From NCBI RefSeq assembly GCF_004000235.1, contig NZ_RCIO01000001.1:992001-1056000 (forward strand): a stretch of DNA of 64,000 nucleotides, read 5' to 3'. This document shows, piece by piece, positions 51,201 to 60,287 of the stretch. The position numbers and the translations under genes are program-made. Below the pieces are notes generated by a model. The model was not told the DNA's origin and did not search any database. It saw nothing but the letters and a program-made list of their open reading frames with translations. This DNA comes from Mesorhizobium sp. Z1-4. GTDB taxonomy: Bacteria; Pseudomonadota; Alphaproteobacteria; Rhizobiales; Rhizobiaceae. The first letter of the stretch is position 1. Each line of letters begins with the position of its first letter.

Positions 51201-52333
51201 CCGACAACACCATCACCGAAACCGCAGCCCCCATGCGGCTGCGCGCCGAGCCGCCGCGCGTCACCCGCCTGTCCCGCAAGATGCTGGCGGGCGTCGGCGC
51301 GGTTGCGTTGCTCGGCATCGGCGGCGCACTCATCTATGCGCTCCAGACCCGCGACGGAGGGCCGGACGGCGGCGAACTCTACTCGACCGAGAACCGGCCC
51401 ACGGCGGACGGCCTCGCCGGTCTGCCAAGCGACTATAGCGGGCCGGTGCTCGGCCCCGCGCTGCCCGGAGATTTGGGCCGTCCGATCCTCGACGCGCAGA
51501 ACCGAGGGCAGCCCGTCGCACCGCCTACGATGGCGACGCCCGCCGTCGATCCCGCCGAGGAACGCCGCCGCGCCGAGGAAGAAGCCGCGCGCTTAAGCAA
51601 TGTGTTCTTCCAGTCCGGCCCGCGCACGGGATCGCCGGCAGGGACGGCCATGCCCAGCCTTGCCGGTCTTGGCCTCGGCGGACAGCCCGCGACGCAGGAC
51701 CGGCACGCGGCTTTCCTCAATGGACCCGTGGACCGGCAGACTGTCGCGCCGGATCGTGTCGCGCCGCCGGCATCGCCCTACATCCTTCAGGCCGGGGCCG
51801 TGATTCCGGCCGCGCTCATCACCGGCATCCGTTCGGACCTGCCGGGCCAGATCACGGCTCAAGTGACCGAGAACGTCTATGACAGCCCGACCGGGTCGCT
51901 GCTGCTGATCCCGCAGGGAACGCGCATCATCGGCCAATACGATGACGGCGTGACCTTCGGCCAGCGAAGGGTGCTCTTGGTGTGGAACCGCCTGATCCTG
52001 CCGGGCGGCCGTTCCATCGTCCTTGAGCGTCTGCCGGGTGCGGACGCTTCCGGTTACGCCGGGCTTGAGGATGGCGTGGATTACCACTGGTGGGATCTGA
52101 TGAAGGCCGCAGGGCTGTCCACGCTGCTCGCAGTCGGCACGGAACTGGCGACCAGCGACGAGGACCGGCTTATCCGGGCCATCCGCGACGGGGCGCAGGA
52201 TACCGTCAATCAGGCGGGGCAGCAGATCGTCCAGCGCCAGTTGCAGGTCGCACCGACGCTGACCATCCGGCCCGGCTTCCCGGTCAGGATCATCGTCACC
52301 CGCGACCTTGTATTCGAACCGGCAGGAGGTTGA
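51197..52333 (+). CDS. trbI: Transfer protein TrbI (VirB10-like)
   Basis: 378 residues from ATG 51197, overlapping the trbG stop. A cytoplasmic start (PRVTRLSRKMLAGVGAV), one membrane helix (GVGAVALLGIGGALIYAL), a Pro-rich periplasmic linker, and the VirB10 beta-barrel domain: ILQAGAVIPAALITGIRSDL, LLIPQGTRIIGQYD, WNRLILPGGRSI and IRPGFPVRIIVTRDLVF. It spans both membranes and gates the channel. Confidence 0.95.
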   Translation: MTDNTITETAAPMRLRAEPPRVTRLSRKMLAGVGAVALLGIGGALIYALQTRDGGPDGGELYSTENRPTADGLAGLPSDYSGPVLGPALPGDLGRPILDAQNRGQPVAPPTMATPAVDPAEERRRAEEEAARLSNVFFQSGPRTGSPAGTAMPSLAGLGLGGQPATQDRHAAFLNGPVDRQTVAPDRVAPPASPYILQAGAVIPAALITGIRSDLPGQITAQVTENVYDSPTGSLLLIPQGTRIIGQYDDGVTFGQRRVLLVWNRLILPGGRSIVLERLPGADASGYAGLEDGVDYHWWDLMKAAGLSTLLAVGTELATSDEDRLIRAIRDGAQDTVNQAGQQIVQRQLQVAPTLTIRPGFPVRIIVTRDLVFEPAGG

Positions 52334-52335
52334 CC

Positions 52336-52557
52336 ATGACCAAGCTGAAACTCGGCCCGCTGCCCGACGACAAGCCCGTGAAGATCACCGTGGAGCTGCC
52401 TGCGCCACTTCACCGCGATCTGGTCGCCTATGCCGAGGTGCTGGCCCGCGAGAGCGGCCAGCCCGCCGCCGATCCCGTCAGGCTCATCGTGCCGATGCTG
52501 GAGCGGTTCATCGCAACGGATCGCGGCTTCGCCAAGGCACGGCGAGCCGCCAACTGA
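52336..52557 (+). CDS. DUF2274 domain protein
   Basis: 73 residues from ATG 52336, preceded by CAGGAGGTTGACC. KLKLGPLPDDKPVKITVELP and AYAEVLARESGQ mark DUF2274, a small protein that regularly follows trbI; the fold looks like a ribbon-helix-helix or related DNA-binding domain. Last gene of the trb operon. Function unknown. Confidence 0.85.
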   Translation: MTKLKLGPLPDDKPVKITVELPAPLHRDLVAYAEVLARESGQPAADPVRLIVPMLERFIATDRGFAKARRAAN

Positions 52558-52571
52558 GTCCCATCCCGGCA

Positions 52572-52640
52572 GGGGTGCCGCCAGCGCATAGGCGCAAATG
52601 CGGCACGCTACAGGCCGCCGACTGCCCTCCATGGTTCGCC
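52572..52640 (+). repeat. Duplicated 69-bp hairpin element, copy B
   Basis: It matches 25856-25924, including the GTGCCGC/GCGGCAC stem and the first 40 bases exactly. Here it lies 52 bp before the start of the gene at 52693, the first of the operon that contains the TA pair and recombinase, mirroring copy A before rdfS. Confidence 0.8.
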
Positions 52641-52692
52641 TAATTCCGGGGCCTTGAGCGCCTCGGATTCCAACAGAACCAAGGAGGATTCC

Positions 52693-53010
52693 ATGTGCGC
52701 AGAGCGCCGCCGCGCCCGGAGAGGGCGACCGCGACAGTCGATCCCCGAACCACTTCCCGACGATCTTTTCGACTACGCCGACGATCCTACGCCCGACGGC
52801 CGGACGCGAGCCGGCAACATGCCACTTCTCGGCCCGGATGGGCAGAGGATGCGTGTCACCGACGACTGGCCCGAAGACATTCCCGTCACCGAAGCCGAGA
52901 TTGACGTGTTCGAGCGTTGGTTCGGCGATGTGTTCGACGAACTCTTGAACCCGAGAAAGCCGAATGACAGCTTGCAATACCTATCACAAACTGATAGGAA
53001 AAAGACGTGA
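52693..53010 (+). CDS. Unrecognised small protein upstream of the TA pair
   Basis: 105 residues from ATG 52693, chosen for the perfect AAGGAGGATTCC ribosome site; an ATG 39 bp earlier has none. Not recognised. A basic start (RRRARRGRPRQSIPEP) is followed by an acidic middle and an amphipathic helix (TEAEIDVFERWFGDVFDELL). No membrane segment. The stop overlaps the next start (GTGA), so it belongs to the operon with the toxin-antitoxin pair and the recombinase. It could be a DNA-binding accessory or directionality factor, but nothing in the sequence proves this. Confidence 0.6.
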   Translation: MCAERRRARRGRPRQSIPEPLPDDLFDYADDPTPDGRTRAGNMPLLGPDGQRMRVTDDWPEDIPVTEAEIDVFERWFGDVFDELLNPRKPNDSLQYLSQTDRKKT

Positions 53011-53360
53011 GCGTGGATCGTGATCCAAGCCTCGACACGCTTCTGGACCTCGACGGACAGATGCTCTTTGTCGATCCCGAGGGCGGCCATTGGGTGAAGT
53101 TCGTCGTCACCCGCGTTCCGGCCTCGCCGGAAAAGCCGCACGGCCTCGATTATTCGCTCACGCTTCACGAGCTTTCGGGCGAACGGCTGGTCGGCTTCGA
53201 CAATGCCCATCCGGTCGGCCGAGGCAGGCGCGGCGCGCCGATGGACCATCGGCACCGCTTTCAGACCGTGAAGCCTTACGCCTACGAGGATGCGGCCACG
53301 CTGCTGGCCGACTTCTGGCAGGCCGTGGACGCGGTATTGAAGGAACGAGGTGCCCTATGA
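53007..53360 (+). CDS. TumE-type toxin, DUF6516 family
   Basis: 117 residues from GTG 53007 (SVDRDPSLDTLLDLDGQMLF). FVDPEGGHWVKFVVTRVP, HGLDYSLTLHE and VGFDNAHPVGRGRRG, with DHRH soon after, are the DUF6516/TumE pattern of small ribonuclease-like toxins. The next gene encodes a HTH protein of the TumA type, overlapping by 4 bp. The pair should stabilise the ICE after integration or during its circular phase. Confidence 0.75.
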   Translation: MSVDRDPSLDTLLDLDGQMLFVDPEGGHWVKFVVTRVPASPEKPHGLDYSLTLHELSGERLVGFDNAHPVGRGRRGAPMDHRHRFQTVKPYAYEDAATLLADFWQAVDAVLKERGAL

Positions 53361-53755
53361 CCACATTGAAAGTCGGGATTGCCGACTATGAAGAAATGAA
53401 GGCCCGCACCATGCGGATCGCGCGCGGCGAGGAAAAACCTGCGCCCAGCGATCCGAAGGTGTGGTTCACCTCGACCGAATCCTTTGCCAAGGTGCTGTCG
53501 GCCGGCAACCGCGAACTGCTGCGCATCATCGCCGAGAAAGCCCCGGCATCGCTGGAGGAACTGGCGGAAATCACCGGCCGGGCCGGCTCCAATCTGTCAC
53601 GCACCCTGAAAACCATGGAGAACTACGGTCTTGTGCGACTCGAACCGGGGCATGGGCGTAAGCTCGCGCCCAAGGTGGTGCATGACCGCGTGGAGCTGGC
53701 GTTGCCCCTGATCGACCACCCCAAGATGAAGAAAGCTATGGGAGGCCGACCATGA
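53357..53755 (+). CDS. TumA-type antitoxin, MarR-like HTH
   Basis: 132 residues from ATG 53357, overlapping the TumE-like stop. The C-terminal half is a winged HTH (LLRIIAEKAPASLEELAEIT, then GRAGSNLSRTLKTMENYGLV), the HVO_A0114-like fold used by TumA antitoxins; the N-terminal part (LKVGIADYEEMKARTMRIAR) probably wraps the toxin. The stop overlaps the recombinase start (ATGA), linking antitoxin and recombinase translation, so the TA genes and the recombinase are made together. Confidence 0.78.
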   Translation: MTTLKVGIADYEEMKARTMRIARGEEKPAPSDPKVWFTSTESFAKVLSAGNRELLRIIAEKAPASLEELAEITGRAGSNLSRTLKTMENYGLVRLEPGHGRKLAPKVVHDRVELALPLIDHPKMKKAMGGRP

Positions 53756-55380
53756 ACATTCACAGCCCAACCACTACCGCCCGCGCCGCGCTCTACCTGC
53801 GCGTTTCGACTGCCCGGCAGGCGGAGCATGATATTTCCATTCCCGACCAGAAGCGGCAGGGCGAAGCCTATTGCGAGCAGCGCGGCTATCAGCTCGTTGA
53901 GACTTATGTGGAACCGGGCGCAACCGCCACCAACGACAAGCGCCCCGAATTCCAGCGCATGATCGAGGCGGGCACGTCGAAGCCCGCGCCCTTCGACATT
54001 GTCGTGGTGCATAGCTTCTCGCGCTTCTTCCGCGATCACTTCGAGATGGAGTTCTACGTTCGCAAGCTGGCGAAGAACGGCGTCAAGCTCGTGTCCATCA
54101 CGCAGGAAATGGGCGACGATCCCATGCACCAGATGATGCGGCAGATCATGGCGCTGTTCGACGAATACCAGTCCAAGGAGAACGCCAAGCACGTCCTGCG
54201 CGCCATGAACGAGAATGCCCGGCAGGGTTTCTGGAACGGCGCACGGCCGCCCATCGGCTATCGCATCGTCGCGGCCGAGCAGCGCGGATCGAAGATCAAG
54301 AAGAAGCTGGAGATCGACCCGCTGCACGCCGACACCGTGCGGCTGATCTATCGCCTGTTCCTCGAAGGAGACGGCACGTCCGGCGCGATGGGCGTCAAGG
54401 CCATCGCCACCTATCTCAACGAGCGCCGCTTCTTCACCCGCGACGGAGGGCGTTGGGGATTGGCGCAAATCCACGCCATCCTGACCCGCACCACCTATAT
54501 CGGCGAGCACAGGTTCAACACCCGCTCGCACAAGGATCGGGAGAAGAAGCCGGAGAGCGAGGTCGCCATCATGGCGGTGCCGCCCCTAATCGAGCGCGAG
54601 ACGTTCGACGCGGTGCAAGCCCGCCTCAAGTCCCGCAATCCCATGGTGACGCCTGCACGTGTCTCCAGCGGCCCGACGCTCCTGACCGGCATTTGCTTCT
54701 GCGCCAAGTGCGGGGGAGCGATGACGCTTCGCACCGGCCAAGGCAGCACGGGCGCGACATACCGCTACTATACCTGCTCGACCAAGGCCCGGCAGGGCAA
54801 GACCGGCTGCAAGGGTCGCACGATCCCCATGGACAAGCTGGACCATACGGTCGCCGATTATATCGGGGACCGCCTGCTCCTGCCCAAGCGGTTGGAAACC
54901 GTCCTTGCCAGCGTCATCGACCGCCGACAGGAACGCACCGAGCGCCGCCGCGAGCATCTTGCCGAGCTTCAAAGGCGAATCACGGAAGCCGACCAGCGGC
55001 TCGGCCGTCTCTTTGACGCCATCGAAGCCGGCATGGTGGACAAGGACGACGCCATGGCAAAGGAACGCATGGTGAGCCTCAAGGCATTGCGGGATCAAGC
55101 CGCCGCCGACGCGGAGCGCACGCAGCTCGCGCTCGATAGTTCAGGCAATCAGGGCGTCACCCCCGATATGCTCAAGGGGTTTGCCCGCAAAGCCCGTGAA
55201 CGGATCAGGCTCAACGATGGCGGCTACCGCCGCGACCATCTACGCGCGCTGGCGCAGCGTGTCGAGGTTGCCGACGACGAGGTTCGCATCATGGGATCGA
55301 AGTCGGAACTGCTGCGAACGCTGGTCGCCGCTTCAAGCGTAGAAACGGCGGCGTTCGGCGTTCATAGTTCTGTTCTGAAA

Positions 55381-55410
<30 letters not shown>
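53752..55410 (+). CDS. Large serine recombinase (ICE integrase)
   Basis: 552 residues. N-terminal resolvase domain with catalytic Ser in [21 protein letters not shown] and [17 protein letters not shown]; a recombinase domain (about 170-280); a zinc ribbon with [10 protein letters not shown] and [17 protein letters not shown]; then a coiled coil ([20 protein letters not shown] onward). It catalyses site-specific integration and, with a directionality factor, excision. The frame runs 30 bp into the 3' end of tRNA-Arg, and its last residues WRTRQDSNL are read from tRNA sequence, so the attachment site overlaps the gene end. The related Mesorhizobium ICE uses tyrosine integrases instead. Confidence 0.92.
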
Positions 55411-55457
<47 letters not shown>

Positions 55458-55744
55458 GCTGGGCGGCGCAGGCGCAAGGCGCGCCGCGTCGTTGGCGCTA
55501 CATAAACGAAGCCGCGCCGGCCTTCAATGCGCAATGCGGCTTGCCGACGCCGAAACGGACGCCGGCATGGACGGCCCGCAGGCGCGATCCCCCGTGCCGT
55601 TCAGCATGAGGGCAATCGCTGCCCAGCGGCCAGTGGACATTTTCGCCGCCCTCTTCAATATTTTGCCTTGAGCATCCGCTAATGCCTGCGACGGGCTGGG
55701 TCGGATGACCCGCTTGGCGACAGGGCGACGGGAGAAGATATCCG

Positions 55745-57517
55745 GTGATTGCAATCGACGAAATCGGCGCCGCGCTCAGGCGCGCGGCATCCATAGCCCT
55801 GGTCGCACTGGCCTGCACAGCGGCGCCGGCGGCGGCGCAAAGCTTCGATCCGCTACTCGATATCAGCATCAGCGAGGCACTCGACGCCGACGATCCCGAC
55901 CGGGCTCTCGAGCTGGTCGAAGCCGCGCTCGCTGCCTCGGACGACACACGGCTGACCGAAGACCTTCTCTCCCGCAAGGCGGAGATACTTGAAGCTGCGG
56001 GGCGCCACGCAGAAGCCGGCCAAGCGCTCGAAGAACTGGGTGCGGCGATAATGGCGCGCGAAGGCGAGACGGCGCCGGAGCTGATCCCGGTGCTGGAGCG
56101 TATCGCCGACAATTACGAGAAGGCCGGCAAAGTCGACGAGGCGGTGGCGGCGCTGTCGCGGGTGCTGGAAATCTGTGCTGCACTCAATCTCGGCGAACGC
56201 GCGGAAACTGCCATCGCCCGGCTCGAAGAGATCATGAAGTCGTCCGCTGACGGGCACGCGGAAGAACGTGCGTCCACGGCCGGCGCGGCAATCGAGCAAT
56301 ACCGCACCGCGGAAGAAGAGAATTCGCGCGCGGGGCCGTTCGGCGCCGATCCGGAGACCGGCTTCACCGCGGTGAAGATTTTCTATGCCACCGACCGTGC
56401 CCGCACCGGCGATCCCGACCCGGCGAATTTCTACGGCGGCGAGCGCGGCACGCTTGAGCTCGGCACGGCGACGGTTTCGATCCCGCCAAGGCACGTGCCC
56501 GGCAAGATCGAGCGGCCGAAGATCTGGCTGCTCGAGTTCCGCGAGGACCCGGCCAAACACGTGATCCTGAAATCGGTGGCGCCCGGCGACAGCGACGCCG
56601 TGTTTGCCGACATGCGCGACGAACTGGCAGCCAGGGAAAGCGACTCCGCCTTCGTGTTCGTGCATGGCTTCAACGTACCGTTCAACGAAGCGGCGCAGCG
56701 TACCGCGCAAATGGCCTATGACATGAATTTCAGCGGCGTGCCGATCCTGTATTCATGGCCTTCGCGCGGCTCGCTGCTGAGCTACATCGCCGACACGGCG
56801 GTGGTGAACCTTTCGGGCCGCAGGCTGACGCTGTTCCTTGAAGACGTGGTGCGCAAGTCCGGCGCCAAGCGTATTCACCTGATCGCCCATTCGATGGGTA
56901 ACCGCGCACTCACCGACGCGCTGGAGCTTTATGCGCTGCGCCACGAGGGTGAGCCGCCGGCATTCGATCAGGTGCTGTTCACCGCGCCCGATCTCGACGC
57001 AGGGCTTTTCGCCGAGATGGCGAAGACGATCAAATCCACGGCCCAGCGCATGACGCTTTATGCCTCCAACAAGGATTGGGCGCTGGCCGTGTCGCGCAAG
57101 CTGCACGGCGATGCGGCGCGGGCGGGCCAGGGCGGCAACCGGATCATCCACGCAGACATTTTCGACAGCGTCGACATGACGAGCATCGGCGACGATATGC
57201 TGGCGCACTCCTACTACGCCAACAATCCCTCGGCGCTCACAGATATTCTCTCGCTTTTCTGGCGCGATGCGCCGCCGCAGGACCGCTGCGGCATGGTGCG
57301 GGCGGAGGGCGAGTTCGGAAATTACTGGCAGTATTCGCCCGAAGAATGCGGCGACACAAACGCGCTCCTGTCCACGCTGTCGGTGCTCAACCGCGCCAGC
57401 ATTGTCGACCTGTCCGAGGCACGCGCGTTTCTGAACCGGTTCATCATGCCGGTGACCGCCGATCCTGAGGACCGCAGCCGACTGGAATCGGCGCTGGCGC
57501 GTCTCTTCAGGAACTGA
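55745..57517 (+). CDS. Exported alpha/beta hydrolase (DUF900) with helical repeats
   Basis: 590 residues from GTG 55745. N-terminal signal peptide (AASIALVALACTAAPAAAQ). Residues about 35-170 are helical, TPR-like (ALELVEAALAASDD; NYEKAGKVDEAVAALSRVLE). The C-terminal DUF900 hydrolase domain begins at VKIFYATDRARTGD, with FVFVHGFNVPFNEAAQRTAQ, the nucleophile in IHLIAHSMGNRAL and LFTAPDLDAGLF; a C-terminal His in LAHSYYANNPSAL is a candidate third residue. A periplasmic esterase or lipase-like enzyme with a protein-binding front half; substrate unknown. It is the first chromosomal gene right of the ICE. Confidence 0.88.
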   Translation: MIAIDEIGAALRRAASIALVALACTAAPAAAQSFDPLLDISISEALDADDPDRALELVEAALAASDDTRLTEDLLSRKAEILEAAGRHAEAGQALEELGAAIMAREGETAPELIPVLERIADNYEKAGKVDEAVAALSRVLEICAALNLGERAETAIARLEEIMKSSADGHAEERASTAGAAIEQYRTAEEENSRAGPFGADPETGFTAVKIFYATDRARTGDPDPANFYGGERGTLELGTATVSIPPRHVPGKIERPKIWLLEFREDPAKHVILKSVAPGDSDAVFADMRDELAARESDSAFVFVHGFNVPFNEAAQRTAQMAYDMNFSGVPILYSWPSRGSLLSYIADTAVVNLSGRRLTLFLEDVVRKSGAKRIHLIAHSMGNRALTDALELYALRHEGEPPAFDQVLFTAPDLDAGLFAEMAKTIKSTAQRMTLYASNKDWALAVSRKLHGDAARAGQGGNRIIHADIFDSVDMTSIGDDMLAHSYYANNPSALTDILSLFWRDAPPQDRCGMVRAEGEFGNYWQYSPEECGDTNALLSTLSVLNRASIVDLSEARAFLNRFIMPVTADPEDRSRLESALARLFRN

Positions 57518-57590
57518 ACCTCAGCCGCGATGCGATCGGCCACCGGGCATGAAGCTTGCTTTCCAGGCAAGCGAGAGGAAACATGCCCGC

Positions 57591-58427
57591 ATGACTGTCC
57601 AGAGTCAGGTTACCTGTCTTCAATCGCAACGCGTTGCCGGCGGCGGTTTGCTGTCGGTTGCCACGTCGCATGGCCGCACGCGTGTGGCGCGGCTGCGCGA
57701 AGAAGGTGCCGCCAAGATCAGGCTCCCGCACAGTGCGCATTCGGGCATGGAAGCGGTGCTGATCAACACCGCTGGCGGGCTGACCGGCGGCGACCGGCTT
57801 AGCTGGCAGATCGAGGCTGCCCCCGGCGCGGAACTGACGGTAACCACCCAGGCCTGCGAACGCGCCTATCGCAGCGCTGGCGGCCATGCCGCGGTCACCT
57901 CGCTTATCAAGGTGCGGGAAGGTGCGTCTCTCACTTGGGTGCCGCAGGAAACGATACTCTACGATCGCTCGGCGCTGCGGCGCAGCCTCAACGTCTTTGT
58001 TGAACCGGGCGGCCGCGCACTTATCCTCGAAGCAATCATCCTCGGGCGCCAGGCGCATGGCGAAACGGTCGAACTGGCCGAGTTCCGTGACCGTTGGCGT
58101 GTCCATCACGGCGGGCGACTGGTGCATGCCGAGGAATTTGCGCTCGGCCCGCGCGTCGCGGCCCAGATGGCGCGGCCGGTTTTCGGCAACGGCGCGCGAG
58201 CTTTCGCAACCATCCTTCTGATCGCTGATGACGCGGACCAGCTGCTCAGCCCGCTGCGCGACGCACTCGGCCCGTCGGGTGGCGCGAGCCACTGGCAGGC
58301 CGGACAATCTGGCAAGCTTCTTGCGAGGCTCGTTGCGGAGGATGGCTATCGGCTCAGGACCCGGCTGATCCCGGCCCTGCAACTGCTCAACGGGCAGGCA
58401 CCTCTGCCCAAACTGTGGTCACTTTGA
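57591..58427 (+). CDS. ureD: Urease accessory protein UreD
   Basis: 278 residues from ATG 57591, matching rhizobial UreD length; an in-frame ATG at 57549 would add 14. UreD forms the UreDFG complex that loads nickel into apo-urease. Family marks are [50 protein letters not shown] and [16 protein letters not shown]. First gene of the urease operon. Confidence 0.93.
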   Translation: MTVQSQVTCLQSQRVAGGGLLSVATSHGRTRVARLREEGAAKIRLPHSAHSGMEAVLINTAGGLTGGDRLSWQIEAAPGAELTVTTQACERAYRSAGGHAAVTSLIKVREGASLTWVPQETILYDRSALRRSLNVFVEPGGRALILEAIILGRQAHGETVELAEFRDRWRVHHGGRLVHAEEFALGPRVAAQMARPVFGNGARAFATILLIADDADQLLSPLRDALGPSGGASHWQAGQSGKLLARLVAEDGYRLRTRLIPALQLLNGQAPLPKLWSL

Positions 58428-58437
58428 CGGACATCCG

Positions 58438-58740
58438 ATGAACCTGACGCCGCGCGAAAAAGACAAGCTGCTCGTTTCCATGGCTGCCATGGTTGCGCGC
58501 CGCAGGCTTGAGCGGGGCGTCAAGCTGAACCACCCCGAGGCGATTGCGCTGATCACCGACTTCGTGGTCGAGGGCGCGCGCGACGGACGCTCGGTCGCCG
58601 ATCTCATGGAGGCTGGCGCGCATGTCGTCACGCGCGACCAGGTCATGCAGGGCGTTGCCGAGATGATCCACGACGTGCAGGTGGAGGCAACGTTCCCCGA
58701 CGGGACCAAGCTGGTCACCGTCCATGAGCCGATCCGATAG
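58438..58740 (+). CDS. ureA: Urease gamma subunit UreA
   Basis: 100 residues, the standard length. [60 protein letters not shown] and the end VTVHEPIR match UreA throughout. Structural subunit of the (UreABC)3 urease. It lies 10 bp after ureD. Confidence 0.97.
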   Translation: MNLTPREKDKLLVSMAAMVARRRLERGVKLNHPEAIALITDFVVEGARDGRSVADLMEAGAHVVTRDQVMQGVAEMIHDVQVEATFPDGTKLVTVHEPIR

Positions 58741-58755
58741 GAGGCGCAGTTTTCC

Positions 58756-59010
58756 ATGCTCGAACTCAGACCCAATTGCGAATGCTGCGACAAGGACCTG
58801 CCGCCAGGTGCGACCGACGCGATGATCTGCACTTTCGAATGCACCTTCTGCGCCGACTGCGCGCACGACGTGCTGGGTGACACTTGCCCCAATTGCGGCG
58901 GCAATTTTTCGCCGCGCCCGATCCGTCCGGCGCATTTGCTGGTGAAATACCCGGCTTCGGCAAAACGCGTCTTCAATCCCGATTGCCTGACAACGAAACA
59001 AGCGAGTTGA
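58756..59010 (+). CDS. DUF1272 zinc-ribbon protein
   Basis: 84 residues. Two CxxC-type knuckles (CECCDKDLPP and CTFCADC, then CPNCGG) form a small zinc ribbon; LELRPNCECCDKDLPPGA opens the DUF1272 family. GATAGGAGG precedes the ATG. It sits between ureA and ureB, as in other rhizobial urease clusters. Metal handling for the urease is a possible role, not shown. Confidence 0.88.
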   Translation: MLELRPNCECCDKDLPPGATDAMICTFECTFCADCAHDVLGDTCPNCGGNFSPRPIRPAHLLVKYPASAKRVFNPDCLTTKQAS

Positions 59011-59014
59011 GGTC

Positions 59015-59227
59015 ATGATGATGAAAGAGATATTCGCCGCCGCAGCGTGGGTGCTCCTCCCCGCAGCAGCCCTCGCGCATGAAGCGCCGGTCACGCATGC
59101 TCATCCACATGGTGACTGGAGCCTGGCAATTATCGCGCTTTTGGCAGCGGCGGGTCTGGGTGCGCTGTTCCTCTTGCCGCGCCGCGCCAGGCAGGGCGCA
59201 AAGGCGAAGCGCCGTGATCCCCGGTGA
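59015..59227 (+). CDS. Small His-rich membrane protein in the urease operon
   Basis: 70 residues. Signal-like start ([20 protein letters not shown]), a His-rich patch ([14 protein letters not shown]), one membrane helix ([19 protein letters not shown]) and a basic tail. Three ATG codons in a row mark the start. The His cluster on the periplasmic side suggests nickel or zinc binding beside the urease genes. The end overlaps the ureB start by 14 bp. Not a named family that I recognise. Confidence 0.7.
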   Translation: MMMKEIFAAAAWVLLPAAALAHEAPVTHAHPHGDWSLAIIALLAAAGLGALFLLPRRARQGAKAKRRDPR

Positions 59228-59519
59228 GGTCATAATCGCCGCCGGGGACATCGAGCTCAATGCCGGTGCTGTAACCGTCACGATACGCGTTGCCAATACG
59301 GGCGACCGGCCGGTTCAGGTCGGCAGCCACTATCACTTCTTCGAGACAAATGAGGGGCTGAGCTTCGACCGCGAAAAAGCGCCCGGCATGCGGCTCGACA
59401 TCGCTCCCGGAACCGCCGTGCGGTTCGAACCCGGGCAGCAGCGCGACGTGACGCTGGTGCCATTTGGCGGCGCCCGCCGCGTGTTCGGGTTCCAGCAGAA
59501 GATCATGGGGTCTTTGTGA
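59214..59519 (+). CDS. ureB: Urease beta subunit UreB
   Basis: 101 residues from GTG 59214, the start expected from the family ([20 protein letters not shown]). [40 protein letters not shown] and the end [11 protein letters not shown] are typical. The start lies inside the preceding small membrane gene, so translation is probably coupled. Structural urease subunit. Confidence 0.95.
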   Translation: MIPGEVIIAAGDIELNAGAVTVTIRVANTGDRPVQVGSHYHFFETNEGLSFDREKAPGMRLDIAPGTAVRFEPGQQRDVTLVPFGGARRVFGFQQKIMGSL

Positions 59520-59593
59520 GGCGCGGCTGGCGTCAGGCACGAAAACGACGCGGGGATAACCCCGCGCCGTGGTTTGGCTGTCAGCGCCAGATG

Positions 59594-60109
59594 TTAGCGC
59601 GCATAGACGGTCAGCGAACCGTCGGCAGCGACATTGGCCGCCACGACATCAGCCGGCTCGACCGACTGCGCCTTGAGGGCCGCGCTCACCGCGGTGTTGC
59701 TTTCAAGCGAAGCGCGCAGATCCTGGATCTGGGCTTCGTTTGTGGCCTCCGCCTGGCTGAGCGCATCCATGTCGGCGCCCTCAAGGTCCTTGATCCAGAT
59801 AACGTTGACGTTGCCGACGTCGGTCATGTTCTGGATCGAGGCGCTGGAGGCGCCGGCATTGCCCATCGCGGACAGTGCACCGTCGAACGAGCCGCTGATG
59901 GCCGCCGTTGTGTCGGTGTCGACCATGGTGTCGGCATCGGCCTTCAGCTTGATGTCCGCATCGGTATCGCCGGTCATCGTGCCGCTGGTATCAGCCGAAC
60001 CGCTGATGCCCACATCCGCACCTGCGTTAACATCGAGCGCCAAGGCCGGAACGGCCAGCATGGAAGCGCCCATGAAGGTTGCGGTCGTCAGTGCGATAAT
60101 GCGTTTCAT
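59594..60109 (-). CDS. Secreted acidic Asp/Ala-rich protein
   Basis: 171 residues from ATG 60109, preceded by GAGGAGAACAACG. Signal peptide KRIIALTTATFMGASMLAVP ending in ALA. The mature part is low in aromatic residues and rich in Asp, Thr, Ala and Gly (DVNAGADVGISGSADTSGTM; DTDADIKLKADADTMVDTDT), then a helical C-terminal part (LEGADMDALSQAEATNEAQI). Not recognised by family; similar Asp-rich exported proteins occur in Rhizobiales. It is on the opposite strand between ureB and ureC, so it splits the urease operon and forces ureC to have its own promoter. Confidence 0.8.
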   Translation of the reverse strand: MKRIIALTTATFMGASMLAVPALALDVNAGADVGISGSADTSGTMTGDTDADIKLKADADTMVDTDTTAAISGSFDGALSAMGNAGASSASIQNMTDVGNVNVIWIKDLEGADMDALSQAEATNEAQIQDLRASLESNTAVSAALKAQSVEPADVVAANVAADGSLTVYAR

Positions 60110-60287
60110 CGTTGTTCTCCTCATGCGTTTTCCCGTGGGCCTGCTCTCGAAAAAGAGCACCGCTCGATGCGACAGCCCCGGGGTGCAGCTCCCCGCCACG
60201 GGCAAGGAGCTAGGAGCCGATCTTGGAAAATTCCGGGCCGGAAGATGGCGCGGATTGGGAATGAATTTGCCAACAATGTGAGGTGTG

